From positions 28,511,407 through 28,575,406 of the forward strand of contig OX377202.1 of the NCBI GenBank assembly GCA_947396885.1: 64,000 bases of DNA. The letters are read 5' to 3'. This DNA is from Heligmosomoides polygyrus polygyrus. Its lineage: Eukaryota > Nematoda > Chromadorea > Rhabditida > Heligmosomidae. This document shows positions 23,306 to 33,800 of the stretch, piece by piece (the first letter of the stretch is position 1; each line of letters starts with the position of its first letter). The notes under the pieces are model-generated. The model worked only from the letters and a program-made list of their open reading frames with translations, was not told where the DNA came from and searched no databases. The position numbers were made by a program, and so were the translations under genes.

Positions 23306-23411
23306 TTTGATCAAACGCAACACCTCGTGGGACCGATCAGCACACATCCGTATATCGGAATGTGCCGACCGCTGATATCAGCATGTAACCTGTTAAGCTG
23401 ATGGTCGTGAT

Positions 23412-23742
23412 GGAAACGATTCAAATCAGTTTCTTCAAGCCTCAAGTGGCTGGTATCGAGGTTGTAAGCAGTGATAACGATGTTTTGTTGCGATCAAAAC
23501 TTCTAGCGTCAGGCAGGACTTGAACCAGCACCTCCCTCTGACAGGAATGGTGTGGATGTTGCGTTCGATCAAACGGCGCCGGTGGTGTAAAGGCGTAGAG
23601 CATCCCCGCCCGGTCAGAGGGAGGTGCTGGTTCAAGTCCTGCCTGGCGCTATAAGTTTTGATAGCAACAAAACATCGTTATGACAGCTTACAACCTCGAT
23701 ACCAGCCACATGAGGCTTAAAGAAACTGATTTGAATCGTTCC
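23412..23742. repeat. Large palindrome of two SINE-B copies
   Basis: Arms of 131 and 130 nt (23412-23542 and 23613-23742) are near-perfect inverted copies with a 70-nt spacer. Each arm contains SINE-B body and the 3' half of the tRNA-like head. The right copy has an intact acceptor stem (GCGCCGG with CTGGCGC). The arms start with GGAAACGATTCAAATCAG. Confidence 0.9.
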
Positions 23743-24213
23743 TAGACGAAGTGTTTGATATCGGCCTACGTTAGCATGACCTTCCCACGAGCAATACAAG
23801 TCCACTCAAGTTTGTCCCATCTAACGTAGATTGCACCTTACATAAGATTTTAGACACAGATCCTCACTATTTGGATTAGCTTCCAATCTTGGTAAACGAG
23901 CATCGATCTGATCGTTTATTCCATGAAATCGTAGAATCGTACATTGTGCAAACAACAGATGATGCATAGATATGATAACTATGGATAACTGCCCAGACAT
24001 TAATTAGTAAGGCTAAGAACTGGACTGATAGTACCGGTGAAACGATGAGCTACAGCACCGGTCAAGAGAAGGTGTCTGTTTAAAAGAATGCAAGATCGGT
24101 GAAATCTGTACAAAGAAACCTTTTCAGCAGTAGTGATAAGACGAGAGTTGAAATAAGTAAAGCGCTGTCGGTGGAACCAGTCTCAAATCTCAGGACACTG
24201 CGAATTCCTGCTA

Positions 24214-25191
24214 TCAGGAACTCATCTTTTGGCTGATGAAGTCTGATAGAACGCCAATCAGAATCTCTCGGTGCGCCTCTGTTGATAAATAACGTACGAG
24301 TTCCTCGATAGAGACAGATCCAACAAGACGTTGCACCTGGACAAAAAGCTGTTAAATAACAATATGATTCGAATGGGGCTAGGACGGTACGAATTATACC
24401 TACCCGAGCGACGACTTGACGCTTTTCGTCGTCGGACATGGAGCTAAGGCAAGTCACGATGTTCTAAACAGTACTTTTTCTGAATGAGTGAAAAACTGCT
24501 ATAAAGTTCAATAGCGTCCGAGGGAAGGTCTTTGACTGACACACCGCGGTTGTGTAGGAGGACATTCTATTGAATGCTTTATAAAAACTTCGTGAAATGG
24601 GAGAGAAGTAATGAGTAATCTAAAAAAAACAATGCTTTCTATTTCCAGGCTGTTCTAAACGAAGGTGCAGAGCGAGGCGTAAGCCAACAGGAGGCGTAGC
24701 CTTCGAAAGCATTGCGAGCCACCTTTAAGATAGGATCACGCGCAGCCCAATGAAGCCCTCAATCGTCACGCGACTGATGAATACGAGGCCTATTCATAGA
24801 AGGCAGAACGCTAGCTGAAGTCTACCGATCGGAAATCGACCGAAATGGGTCCATGATATCAGGCTGATGTAGTAGACTCGGCACACCTCAAAAGAAAAGT
24901 AAGAAGCGGAAGGATACTCACGTCATAGTCTCCACTGTTCTGATAGCCGTAAATCGCTCCCATGACACCTCCGAACAGAGCTCCGATCGGTCCCATAATG
25001 AGTCCTCCGGCTGCGGTACCTGCTGCTGCACATCCGGTTTGCTTGGCTACTCCAGAGATGGTGTTTTTAAGTTTCTGGAACTAGTTTATATAGAGAAAAT
25101 ATTTAAGAGCAATCATCAAGAAGTCTAGAGCACTATAAAAAAAAGAAGTTCCCTTCCATACATCTACTCTTCTGATAGCTGCGCTTGACAT
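24214..25191 (-). CDS. C19orf12-like membrane protein, four exons
   Basis: Exons on the minus strand: 25191-25168, 25074-24922, 24463-24404, 24336-24214 (about 119 aa; human C19orf12 is 141-152). All junctions are GT-AG and phase 0. Residues about 19-49 form a Gly/Ala-rich hydrophobic hairpin (GGLIMGPIGALFGGVMGAIYG), as in C19orf12, whose human version sits in mitochondrial/ER membranes and lipid droplets and is linked to neurodegeneration with iron accumulation. The C-terminal half (MSDDEKRQVV; VRYLSTEAHREILIGVLSDF) aligns in order with the human helical tail. Exon 1 (MSSAAIRR) is the least certain: it has a TTCAG acceptor one base before ATG, fitting spliced-leader addition, and a GTAGAT donor. 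The molecular role of the family is unclear. Confidence 0.75.
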
Positions 25192-25463
25192 ACTGAATTT
25201 TAAGAAAAATAAGCATAGTGATATGTGATATTTGAGGAGATACTAATGGTTTTGCTTTTAAAGCTTAGGGAAAGATTTCGTGGACGTCTAGGGAGGTGTG
25301 GTCTTACTTAGAAGTAATGGATCCAGTGCAGCTGTTGCTCTAACTTCATGTGATAAGCAGGATCCCATCGCGAAATGGAGGAAGAAGTTGTCCCTTTAGG
25401 GTAGAATACTGCATTAGCTGTGAGTTTTTTATCCACAGTGTTAAGCAGAAATAATTGTGGACC

Positions 25464-25590
25464 AGATTCATCAAGAATTAAGCCAGCGAACCAGCCGATT
25501 CGAGGTAGAAGGGGTAGAGATGAATGCTTCATCGTGGGTATTTCTACAACTTATACCCCGCATATCCGTGGTTTTAATCGTTGATGAATC
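25464..25590. mobile_element. MITE C, copy 1
   Basis: Imperfect foldback: AGATTCATCAAGAATTAAG at the left and TTTTAATCGTTGATGAATC at the right, with GGGGTAGAGAT and ACTTATACCCC inside. It matches the copy at 27731-27858. Confidence 0.6.
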
Positions 25591-25591
25591 C

Positions 25592-27006
25592 GTCCTTAGG
25601 AAGTCATGCCTAATTGTTTTCGAGGTTGTACTTCCGGAAATATTCAAGCATCGGCAAGTGGCACAAATCCAGCTCTTAAGCTCCAGCCTCAACTTAGCTA
25701 TTTATCTATTAATTAGTTAATTAATTTGCACTGGAAGGTGCACTACAACACCAACGAAACCGTCGAACAAACAAAATAACCGTGAAAAGACACAGTAGAA
25801 TGAGCGCTCATTACATTCGAATTAGAAACCTATCTTCTTTAGTAACTACTTTAGTATTTAGTAATAAGTAAAGCCATTTGAGAAAATCTATGCTTCATTT
25901 TCCTCATATATATGTGATTAGGTTATAACTCAAGTTGTTAGTACTTCGTTATGCCATTGACTCCATGACTCTAGGAACTCCAAAAACTCCAAGCCAACGG
26001 TATTTCTGACTTGATAATTCCTGAGGACTATTCGTAGTCTACAACAACGACTTGTCGCCGTCGCACTATGGAGGGAACGCTCTTTCCGACCTATATTAGA
26101 CAATACAGTCCCACAATTGTTCTTGAAGTGATAAGCTACAGGAACCTTGACTACTTCATCACACGGACTCTTCCAGCCATCTTCGAAATCATGAAAAAAG
26201 ATGAAACAACGGAAGGAACCGGTTATAGAACATATAAGCTGGATTATCTCGCCGCCTCGAATCACTCTCCTGCTGGAGGCCGATTGTAAATGGTTCGTTT
26301 CACAGAAGCGCTTCAACATTTCACTTCTTACACAGTTGAGCAGCTTTCGCGCAACACAGTTGCGCAGCTCTCGCGCTGGACACTACTTTGGTGATATCTA
26401 ACAAGATTGCCTCGAATACCCGAGATTTCTGGGCGAAGTTTACAACGTCAGCTGATATGATGAACGCCACAAGCATAAAATCATTACCGGAAGGCGATTA
26501 TCGATGTATTCAGAGACACGGTGTTACTAGAAACTGAGTTTGGAGGGGACATATCGTGATACTAAACACGAACCTACCAACCTATGTTTAACACTGCCTA
26601 TCTGTATACATATCGGGTAAGATGGTATTGTCTGGAAGGCACCGAATATCGCAAGCTTCCCAAATTAGCTCAAGGTTTGGATCCTGCACAGGTAAAGCCT
26701 TCTGTACCTCTATAATTTGTGACTTTATACCACTCTTAGCAAGGAAGGAAAACACTGACCTGCCCACCACAAGTCATTCATTACAGAGGCCGAAAGAACG
26801 TCTTCCTGACATCTCTAAGGAGTAGAATACGTCACACATCTCTCAGTTCAATTGATTAACGCTAACCAATACCACTTATCGGTTGTTCTCGATCATACGG
26901 ACCGCCTGTCGAAAAGTGAGCGCTGAGGGCGATTACTGATCGTCGTGCCTCAAGAGCGCATTATTAGAAATAAAGACCAGTCCACGTAGTAGTTTAAAGG
27001 GCATAA
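25592..27006. other. Stretch without recognisable genes
   Basis: Contains a 129-codon minus frame (26319-25930) that I cannot assign, and a 2-copy tandem ACACAGTTG-GCAGCT-TCGCGC near 26328-26376. Nothing else is supported. Confidence 0.4.
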
Positions 27007-27350
27007 TCAAGTCATTCGTCCTCCTCCTAAAATCCAAAATTCTATGCCCAAACATTCGATTACGATTTGCAGGTCAGAGAGTGGCATGTAGTCAGAATTC
27101 TCAGATCCAATCAGTAGCTTCCCAGTGAAACTGTTCTGGACTTTCTCCATTGCAGGTTTACAGCACTTCTTATCGTTAGTGGAGGAGAAAATAGTCTTTC
27201 CATACTCCAAAGTGGCCTAATACACGTATTGTAGGCGTTGGATGTAAACCATGTTATTTCTAATTTTCAATGCTCTAAATAGATTGTAAATCTTGGAAGG
27301 TGCTGCAGCGGAAATCTTTTCGATAAGGCTGCCAAAACTAAGCGGTTCGT
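27007..27350 (-). pseudogene. LINE reverse transcriptase C-terminal relic
   Basis: Minus-strand frames contain KIYNLFRALKIRNNMVYI, then LEYGKTIFSS and EKVQNSFTGKLL. This is the order seen in the thumb region of CR1/Jockey-type LINE reverse transcriptases (consensus-like ATRPLLEY and VQ-FTRRL). A stop separates the two frames. No catalytic motif is retained. Confidence 0.5.
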
Positions 27351-27730
27351 TAATGAGGAACACTTGGCTTACGTTATGAAGAGGTATGCCATTAACTTAG
27401 ACAAATGCCTTGCAAAAACATGATCCGGCGCATGATCTGGTGTGTAGGCCATACCTGATGTAACTGGACATACACATGCCTCGTACAACCTCTGAGTTGT
27501 GGGTGACTCTACCCCCCCCCCCCCCGACGCTATTTGCTCCCAAGATCCTCTAGTTCCATATCAGTTGGATATTCCTTTCCTTGCAAAAGATAAAGGACTT
27601 CTGTCTGTCTCCTTAACAGTCCACATTCGCATGTAATTCCTTTTCCAAGAGATTACGCGAACAATGGCGTTTTAAGAAGCCCAGATCGTAAGATAATTCA
27701 AATAAGGCAGATTTCCACCAGACCAGGACG

Positions 27731-27858
27731 AGATTCATCAACGGCTAGCCCGGGGGTATAGGGGTAGAGATACTCACGAAAAAGCCTGCGTCTCTGACTC
27801 TTACCTTATCTCTACCCCTTATACCCCGTATACCCAAGGATTTAATTGTTGACGAATC
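27731..27858. mobile_element. MITE C, copy 2
   Basis: Foldback with arms AGATTCATCAACGG...GGTATAGGGGTAGAGATA and TTATCTCTACCCCTTATACCCCG...TTGACGAATC. Related to 25464-25590. No ORF. Confidence 0.65.
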
Positions 27859-27889
27859 CAGCCTCAGATTTGAGAATGGGTCAGACAAA

Positions 27890-28325
27890 TGTCTTTGATC
27901 AGAAATCTAATATCCTAGCCGAATCGGATATCCGATATTAAAAAAAAACGAAGAGATGTCAGTTACTTAAGTCATCGGGAAATCCGTTCCAGTGAAAATC
28001 GGCTCAACGGTTGGGAGGATGACAGTCCCTGGTTATGTTCGATATACTGCCTACAGTAGGATGGAATTTTTCACTCTTCTAACAGAGGCCTACCCGTAAT
28101 AGGATTGTGTTATAGTAGAAACTCTAGTATGCAAAAGGCAAGAAAACTGATCGGAGAGTGCATGTCCACCCGTATTGCGGCTTAAAATCATCCATTTATC
28201 TGAATCATCCTAGGGTTCGGGCTTTTCGAACATGCTATTATCCGCAAGATCCATTTATCCAGGGTTTGAAAAAAAATGAGGGATCCGATCTATCCGCCCG
28301 AATCAGCATCGGATCCAATACGTAG
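27890..28325 (+). repeat. Second copy of the 8.7-9.5 kb foldback family
   Basis: TTGATCAGAAATCTAATATCC matches 9234 onward. The block 28200-28321 (CTGAATCATCC...GGGCTTTTCGAA...CGGATCCAAT) matches 9342-9460. Confidence 0.55.
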
Positions 28326-28442
28326 TGTGAAGCTGACATGGCTTCAGCACTGGTCTGATCTCGTAACGGTACATTCACGACTATTCTTACTCCTCTTATT
28401 CTTACGATAAAGGTTTGAAAACGTGGTGTCCTAGTAAGAACG

Positions 28443-29839
28443 GGCGCTATGTGACAACGGAGGGGTTAGCAAAATTCAAAAAAATATATATGCCTAGGTA
28501 GACATTTATGTAAGCAATACAAAACCACTTACCATTTAACCGGAATGGTCCTCCATGTTGCTTGGGGGGGGGTCCTCCGAGTGACCTAAGTAACCTAAGC
28601 CTGAGGGTTAGAAATTACCTTAAAAATCATGCCCAAATCTGTGATTTCGTTGATGCGGAGGAGAGCACAGAACAGATATTCCTCTCCTTAAATTTGCTTC
28701 CAGATTTTAGGCAAGGGAAGGGACTCCGGGGTGTAGGCAATTTAAACACGGGCGCGTAACTCGGCCACACCCCGGAGTCCCTTCCCTTGCCGAAATCTGG
28801 ATCCCCCCTCACTCCCATCCCTCTCGGCGCGCCTCCCCCTCCTCCCTCCCTCCCACATCATACACAAGTAAAAAAAAGCGCTATGGTAGTTGGGGGGGTC
28901 ACCTTGCAAAAAGGGTCACAGACAAAAAAAAAAGAAACGGTAACACACTGATAGTAAAGGAAACAACCAAACAATGCTATAGCTCTGTTCTGTGCTCTCC
29001 TCCGCTGACGCGGAGGAGAGCACAGATTTAGGCAGGGGAAGGGACTCCAGGGTGTGGCCCGAGTGGCGCACCCGTGCTAGAATTGCCTACATCCTGGAGT
29101 TCCCTCCTTGCCAAATTCGGAACCACGTAAAACACGGATCTGTAATCGAAAAGCGGAGATAAGACTGCATTCACATTCGCTATATGCAGCTGCCCGCCGC
29201 GGCAGGCCATGGTGACCCCCCCCAACCACCATAGCGCCAAAAAAAGCTCTAAAAGAACTCTAAACAATAAAACCGCTTGGGATGGTTTTTCGTCGCGCCG
29301 TCTCGCGCACTCCACGCCTCCGTTCTCTCTCCTCGTGCAATATCATCCTCGCTCCAGGGCCCACGTCCGATAGTAGGAGCACGCCCTTTAAATTGCCCGC
29401 CGAAGTTCACGGCCGCGGTGTTTTTATGGTTTTTTTGTTAAGAGTTTTTTTTCTTGTGTATGGTGTGGGAACGAGGGAGGAGGGGTAGGCGTGCCGAGGG
29501 AGGTTGGAGCGAGGGGGGGGGGTGGATTCGGGAGGAAGGGGAGGCGCGCCGAGGGGGATTCAGATTTGGGCAAGGGAAGGGACTCCGGGGTGTAGGCTAT
29601 GTAAACACGGGTGCGTAACTCGGCCACACCCCGGAGTCCCTTCCCTTGCCCAAATCTGTGCTCTCCTCCGCGTCAGCGGAGGAGAGCACAGAACAGATAC
29701 TCGGACGACCCCCCCCCCAAGCAACATAGAGGACCATACCGGTTAAATGGTAAGTGGTTTTGTATTGCTTACATAAATGTCTACCTAGGCATATATATTT
29801 TTTTGAATTTTGCTAACCCCTCCGTTGTCACATAGCGCC
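28443..29839. mobile_element. 1.4-kb foldback DNA transposon with 8-bp target duplication
   Basis: Ends are GGCGCTATGTGACAACGG and its exact inverse CCGTTGTCACATAGCGCC. They are flanked by TAAGAACG at 28435-28442 and again at 29840-29847. The inverted arms continue for over 100 bp on each side, including an AT-rich TATATAT block and a poly-G/poly-C tract. Inside, the palindromic module CAAGGGAAGGGACTCC...GGAGTCCCTTCCCTTG occurs at 28712-28790 and 29572-29651, with a diverged version near 29037-29105. Copies of GCGGAGGAGAGCACAGA lie between. There is no coding frame. Eight-base duplications occur in hAT, P and Merlin superfamilies; the ends do not let me choose. Confidence 0.88.
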
Positions 29840-29943
29840 TAAGAACGTCTTGTAGGGTCCCTTCTCTTGCCCTGTTCTCACAGAACTCCAGCGATCACCA
29901 CCCTGCGTAGGCTAGCACGTACAAAAACCCGATCTGTCGTCAC

Positions 29944-30336
29944 CTACACACCGTTCAGTTCAAGTGAAGCTATACCCCTCGTGTCCAAAACGTGAGATGC
30001 AAGTAGAGAAACGGCACTGGTTAACTCCTCCACATGCGTATTCTGAGAAATGAAACTCAAGAAAACTGGGAAGAAGAGGTGACTCACCGCCGACTTGCCG
30101 ACGGCGTTCAGGATTTCGTTGAAGTAGACGATCGACATAGTGACAAGCCGCCACTTCTCCAGGAAGGGAGCGACGACGAGCAGCAGGGCGAGCGTTTCGA
30201 AACCGGCGGCAGCAGCTGCGACCTTGTGCTGACGGTGCAGAGCGCGAGTTGCGAAAAGGACGCATGCCGACGGCAGCGACGGCACGAACATTGCGGGGCG
30301 AGGGGCAACGGCCGGCGCAGGGTGGCTGGGGGTCAC
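29944..30336 (-). CDS. Last two exons of an unidentified membrane-type protein
   Basis: Exon 30336-30088 (83 codons) follows a TACAG acceptor and ends at GTGAGT. It is GC-rich compared with flanks. It encodes SACVLFATRALHRQHK, a hydrophobic stretch (AGFETLALLLVVAPFLEKW), and SIVYFNEILNAVGKS, so at least one or two membrane helices are likely. A 45-nt in-frame intron (30087-30043) with a TTTCTCAG acceptor leads to exon 30042-29944, which ends with TAG after 32 residues. The upstream exons were not found; two SINE-A copies and MITEs occupy the next 2 kb on that side. I do not recognise the family. The alternative is that the frame reads through without the mini-intron. Protein-like composition and strong splice sites support a real gene. 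Confidence 0.5.
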   Translation of the reverse strand: MTPSHPAPAVAPRPAMFVPSLPSACVLFATRALHRQHKVAAAAAGFETLALLLVVAPFLEKWRLVTMSIVYFNEILNAVGKSAVSHLFFPVFLSFISQNTHVEELTSAVSLLASHVLDTRGIASLELNGV

Positions 30337-30434
30337 CTGTATTGAGTGGATGTACGCCTTTGTAGGAAGACGCATGGATGCCGAACAACATCTGATGTGG
30401 CCAGCTCCCTTCGCCGCAAGGCTGGGACACCCGG

Positions 30435-30712
30435 GATAGGGGATAAGGGACGGCGTCATTCAATCTGTTTTGGGATGCGGCACGCATTCTACTCATACAT
30501 GATGTCGTGGAGGCGATTTGGCCCATACAATGTCTTGCGGTGGCCACTCGATGAACAAGTCGTTGTTGTCTCCTTCCCAGACCAATTCATCGACCTTGGG
30601 GGTACGAGGGTTTGGTTGGTTTGGGCAGGAAATCCGAACCAAGAACCAGGTGTCGGCTGCAGACGACAGCCGACACCTCCTTCGACTGCGCTCCACGCGT
30701 TCAAGATACACC
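30435..30712 (-). repeat. SINE-A copy
   Basis: Plus-strand reading starts at GGATAAGGGACGGCGT and ends in the tRNA-like head (ACTGCGCTCCACGCG, inverse of the A box). The central part is shorter than in the 14.9-kb copy. The paired CGGCTGCAGACGACAGCCG makes a local hairpin in the head. Confidence 0.8.
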
Positions 30713-30974
30713 AGAGCTCTGTAAAATTTTAGTTCCGTGCAACACAAAGCGCCCTAAACGGCTACTATACATGGTGACCTTCTTGAGCAACCTGGCTCTT
30801 TACGGTTTTGCGCATAACCTTTAGCAAAGAATTCTTCAGAATTTCTTGGAAGTGAAATTATAAGACAGCGCTATCGTCATCTGAACTGGTACGGGGCGCT
30901 GCCCGCGTGTTTGGTTGTCCCCCTTGGCGATGTAACACATTTCAGTTTAAATATTTATTAGACGTCGGAAAGAG

Positions 30975-31270
30975 TAAGGATAAAGGACGGCGTTATTCAA
31001 TCCCCTTTGAGATGCGCCACGCATTCTACTTCAACGAGATGTCGTGGAGTCGAGTTGAATGCGTATTTGGCCATACAATGACTCGCGGCGGCCAGCCGAT
31101 GAACAAGTCAGCGCTTTATCCTTCTCAGACAAGTATGATACCAACTCACCGACCCTGAGGGGATGGAGAGCTTGGTTGGCCTGGGCGGGAAATCCGAGCT
31201 AGGAACCTGGTATCGAGTGCAGGCGACAGCCGGCGCCTACTCCGACTGCGCTCCACGCGCTCCACGCGGA
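30975..31270 (-). repeat. SINE-A copy, full length
   Basis: Closely matches 14941-15245 along its whole length, from GGATAAAGGACGGCGTTATT to CTCCGACTGCGCTCCACGC. Same strand as the copy at 30435-30712, about 260 bp away. Confidence 0.85.
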
Positions 31271-31681
31271 AAGAGTACATACCATTTTTTCCTGGCTCTG
31301 CAGCTATTTACGCGACCGGGTGGTACCACTCCCATATCAATTACAGGCCCATCTTTTAAACCATAACAATCATTATCGTGTGGGAAAACAGACGTGCCAC
31401 CAGCAATCATAGTAGGAAGCGTCTCACTCTGGCCACTGACTTCCACTCGTTTTTCATCATATCTACAAGTGGTGTTAGGTCAACCTTCGCATAAGCTCTG
31501 GCTGGCTCAAGTGGGGAAACACCGTCGGGTTATTCTAGCTGGAAAGTCAGCGATAAGTTAAAGTCGGGGCATGTCGCATATTGGGCATATCGTAGTTCGA
31601 CCGGTGACACTATGAATATGAATGTGAATGCTGGATAATGGAACGTCGACTAAGTGTAAGGGAGCGTTTAAGCCTCTGTTA

Positions 31682-31929
31682 GGCCTGTGTTATACTCCCG
31701 CGGGAGCATCCGCGGAACGTCTACTGACGAAGGGTGCACCGTGGACGGCGGGCGTGGCGGGGCGCGGCGATTGGCCAGATTAGGGATCTCGGCGCGATTC
31801 CCGCCCGTCCGCGGACCAATGGTGCACGGCGGAGGCTGGCGTGGCGGGCTGCGACGAGTGGCCCGGCGCGGGGACCCGACGCGATTTCCGCCCATCCGCG
31901 GAAGCTCCCGCGAGAGTATAACAGGGGCC
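31682..31929. mobile_element. Tourist-like MITE D
   Basis: The ends GGCCTGTGTTATACTC and GAGTATAACAGGGGCC are inverted, continue through CGCGGGAGC...TCCGCGGA, and are flanked by TTA (31679-31681 and 31930-31932). A 3-bp TTA duplication and GG start fit PIF/Harbinger. The 248-bp interior is GC-rich and itself folds (GGTGCACC near both halves). Confidence 0.8.
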
Positions 31930-31932
31930 TTA

Positions 31933-32075
31933 AAGCCCCCACAGAGTTCTGCGGCAACTCCGCTTGCCGCAATGGTTAAGGATAGGGCAGGGACGCCGCC
32001 GGCGGCGAGCTCTGCGTCTCTGCCCTATGGTTAAGCATAGGGACGGGACGCTGCCGCAGAACTCCGTGGGGGCCT
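31933..32075. mobile_element. Tourist-like MITE E abutting MITE D
   Basis: The inverted ends AAGCCCCCACAGAGTTCTGC and GCAGAACTCCGTGGGGGCCT are flanked by TTA at 31930-31932 and 32076-32078. Two internal copies of the AGGGCAG/CTGCCCTA stem and CGGCGGCG form the centre. The left TTA is shared with MITE D. Confidence 0.75.
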
Positions 32076-32092
32076 TTAGTGTGCACACGACG

Positions 32093-32176
32093 TGCGACGC
32101 GATGTAATGATAAGACCCCATGTCGATCACGCGACGCGATAAATCGATACCGGCGCTCGTCATTACATCGCGTCAC
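32093..32176. repeat. Small foldback
   Basis: TGCGACGCGATGTAATGA at 32093 is inverted as TCATTACATCGCGTCAC ending near 32176. The interior contains further CGCG palindromes. Confidence 0.65.
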
Positions 32177-32180
32177 AAGT

Positions 32181-33449
32181 CGAGTGCGTAATAAACGCTC
32201 TCTAATGGATGCTGCATTGGAGTGTAGGCATCACACGAATGAATCTCATCCGCAACGATGATGTACGTTTTTGCATCGTTCCCACTGAACTAGAGATGAA
32301 GAGCCGTGTAATATGGTTCATATTCTGTGGGCGCGGAGTCCGATGCGGAGGGAACACTGCAGCTGGAAGTCCAAGGTAGGAGAGGTCCTGGAAGACCTAG
32401 GCTACGCTGGATTGACACAAAGACCTAAAGGCAGCAGGTCTCCACCTCGACCATACAGCCGACAGAAATAAATGACATTATAAGCAAGCAAACCCGCCTC
32501 GATTTGGAACAAACGCTCAAGGATAAGTAATTAAGTAAGTAAGTTACAAGTGGCGTTAGGTCAGAATGGTCTCAGGAACAGAATGTCGTCTTCGACCGCT
32601 TCTGAGTTTCCTCCAAAAAATGGAAACTCGCCTGCACGCAGGATGATAACTAGCGTGCCACGTAGATCGAGAGTTGGTTCACTATCATCCATTTAGTGTA
32701 GCGTTTCTGTGATACTACCGCCTCATCGAAATTAAGAGATATGCGTCGATGTTCCTCGCATTCGATGCTGAAGACCTGGGTCTTCACAATGTATTGTGAT
32801 CCATCAGTGAGTCGCACTCGCACATGCAAGCGCCTTATTCGCACCTTCAGTACAACGATTGCAACCTCCCATTTCATGGATTAATACGTTGGTCAGTAAC
32901 GTACGCACCACTCTCCAGGAGTGTCTGGGAGTCGTATGGTTGCTACACCTTCATTCGATAGCGTGGCGATTTCTTTTGCAGTGTTTTTGGCCATAGCGAA
33001 GGAGATTTGTATGGGTAGTACCCGAACTATTACTTTGCTGAGATCCTTAAGAGATCACACGTCTGCGGAGACCTGAAGTTCTCACAAGTACAGATTACTC
33101 GATTTGTGCAGTTCATGAATCTACGCCGTGCCATGTCTTGTAAATTACTTTCAGCATCCAACGTGGATAGTAGCTCAACCCACACCACTAAGACTTTCGA
33201 AGGATGATAAAAGGTAGCAGCACGATTTTTGTAAAATCCTCAGCTCTCCAGTATTGATCGACGCCTATGATCTAAGACATGTTACTTGTAGATCATCATC
33301 GGAGCTTCTTCGCGACAGGTATACACATACATACCCACGCTGCCTTCTATAACTTTAGTCATGATGTGAATTCCGTAAGGCTACCTTCGAGCCATATCCT
33401 ATGAATGGCATCGCGGAACGGAAGTGGCTGCAATCATTGGAACATCAAC
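32181..33449. other. Stretch with no assigned gene
   Basis: A 75-codon minus frame (32877-32650) with VRVRLTDGSQYIVKTQVFSI has protein-like composition. It is preceded on the same strand by MAKNTAKEIATLSNEG in an adjoining frame. I cannot name the family; a retroelement structural protein or a host exon are both possible. Confidence 0.3.
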
Positions 33450-33800
33450 AGCGCTGGAAGAATACACTTCCATCTCTATTAAGCTCTGGTTCGTTCGCTC
33501 CAGAGGAGATAAGGACTTCGAAAACAATCCTTTGTGAGGACTTCCTCAAACAGTGGAAGTCTCTGCCATTCTCGATGCTATCAAAGAGGATCCGCAGGTT
33601 AGCAGCCACAGGTTTGCGGCGAGACTTGGATGCTCCCTCATACCCTGGCCGATAGCATGCGGTTCACCCAGGCATCCGATTGCCGCTCCCTCTTCGCCTG
33701 CAGCAAAAAGGAGTTTTTGGAAGACCTGATTACTGGAGATGAGAGTGAGATCCTCTACGATTTTAACACGCATCGTGCCGTGTGGCCCTTTCGAGGGGGA
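33450..33800 (+). pseudogene. Mariner/Tc1-type transposase relic
   Basis: In order: EVSAILDAIKEDPQ (helix-turn-helix region, like mariner repeats of DP-S-E-A-LG), RFAARLGCS, then CRSLFACSKKEFLEDLITGDES and FNTHRAVW. The ITGDES motif carries the first catalytic Asp of the DDD/E triad, and the surrounding order is that of mariner transposases. Frames are broken and the second and third catalytic Asp are not present. It is inactive. Confidence 0.6.

Noticed and set aside
25930..26319. 129-codon minus-strand frame
   Set aside because: No recognisable motif, splice context or repeat relation; length is within chance expectation.
29960..30547. 195-codon minus-strand frame and the overlapping plus-strand frames
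   Set aside because: They are shadows of the GC-rich exon 30336-30088 in other phases and run into a SINE.
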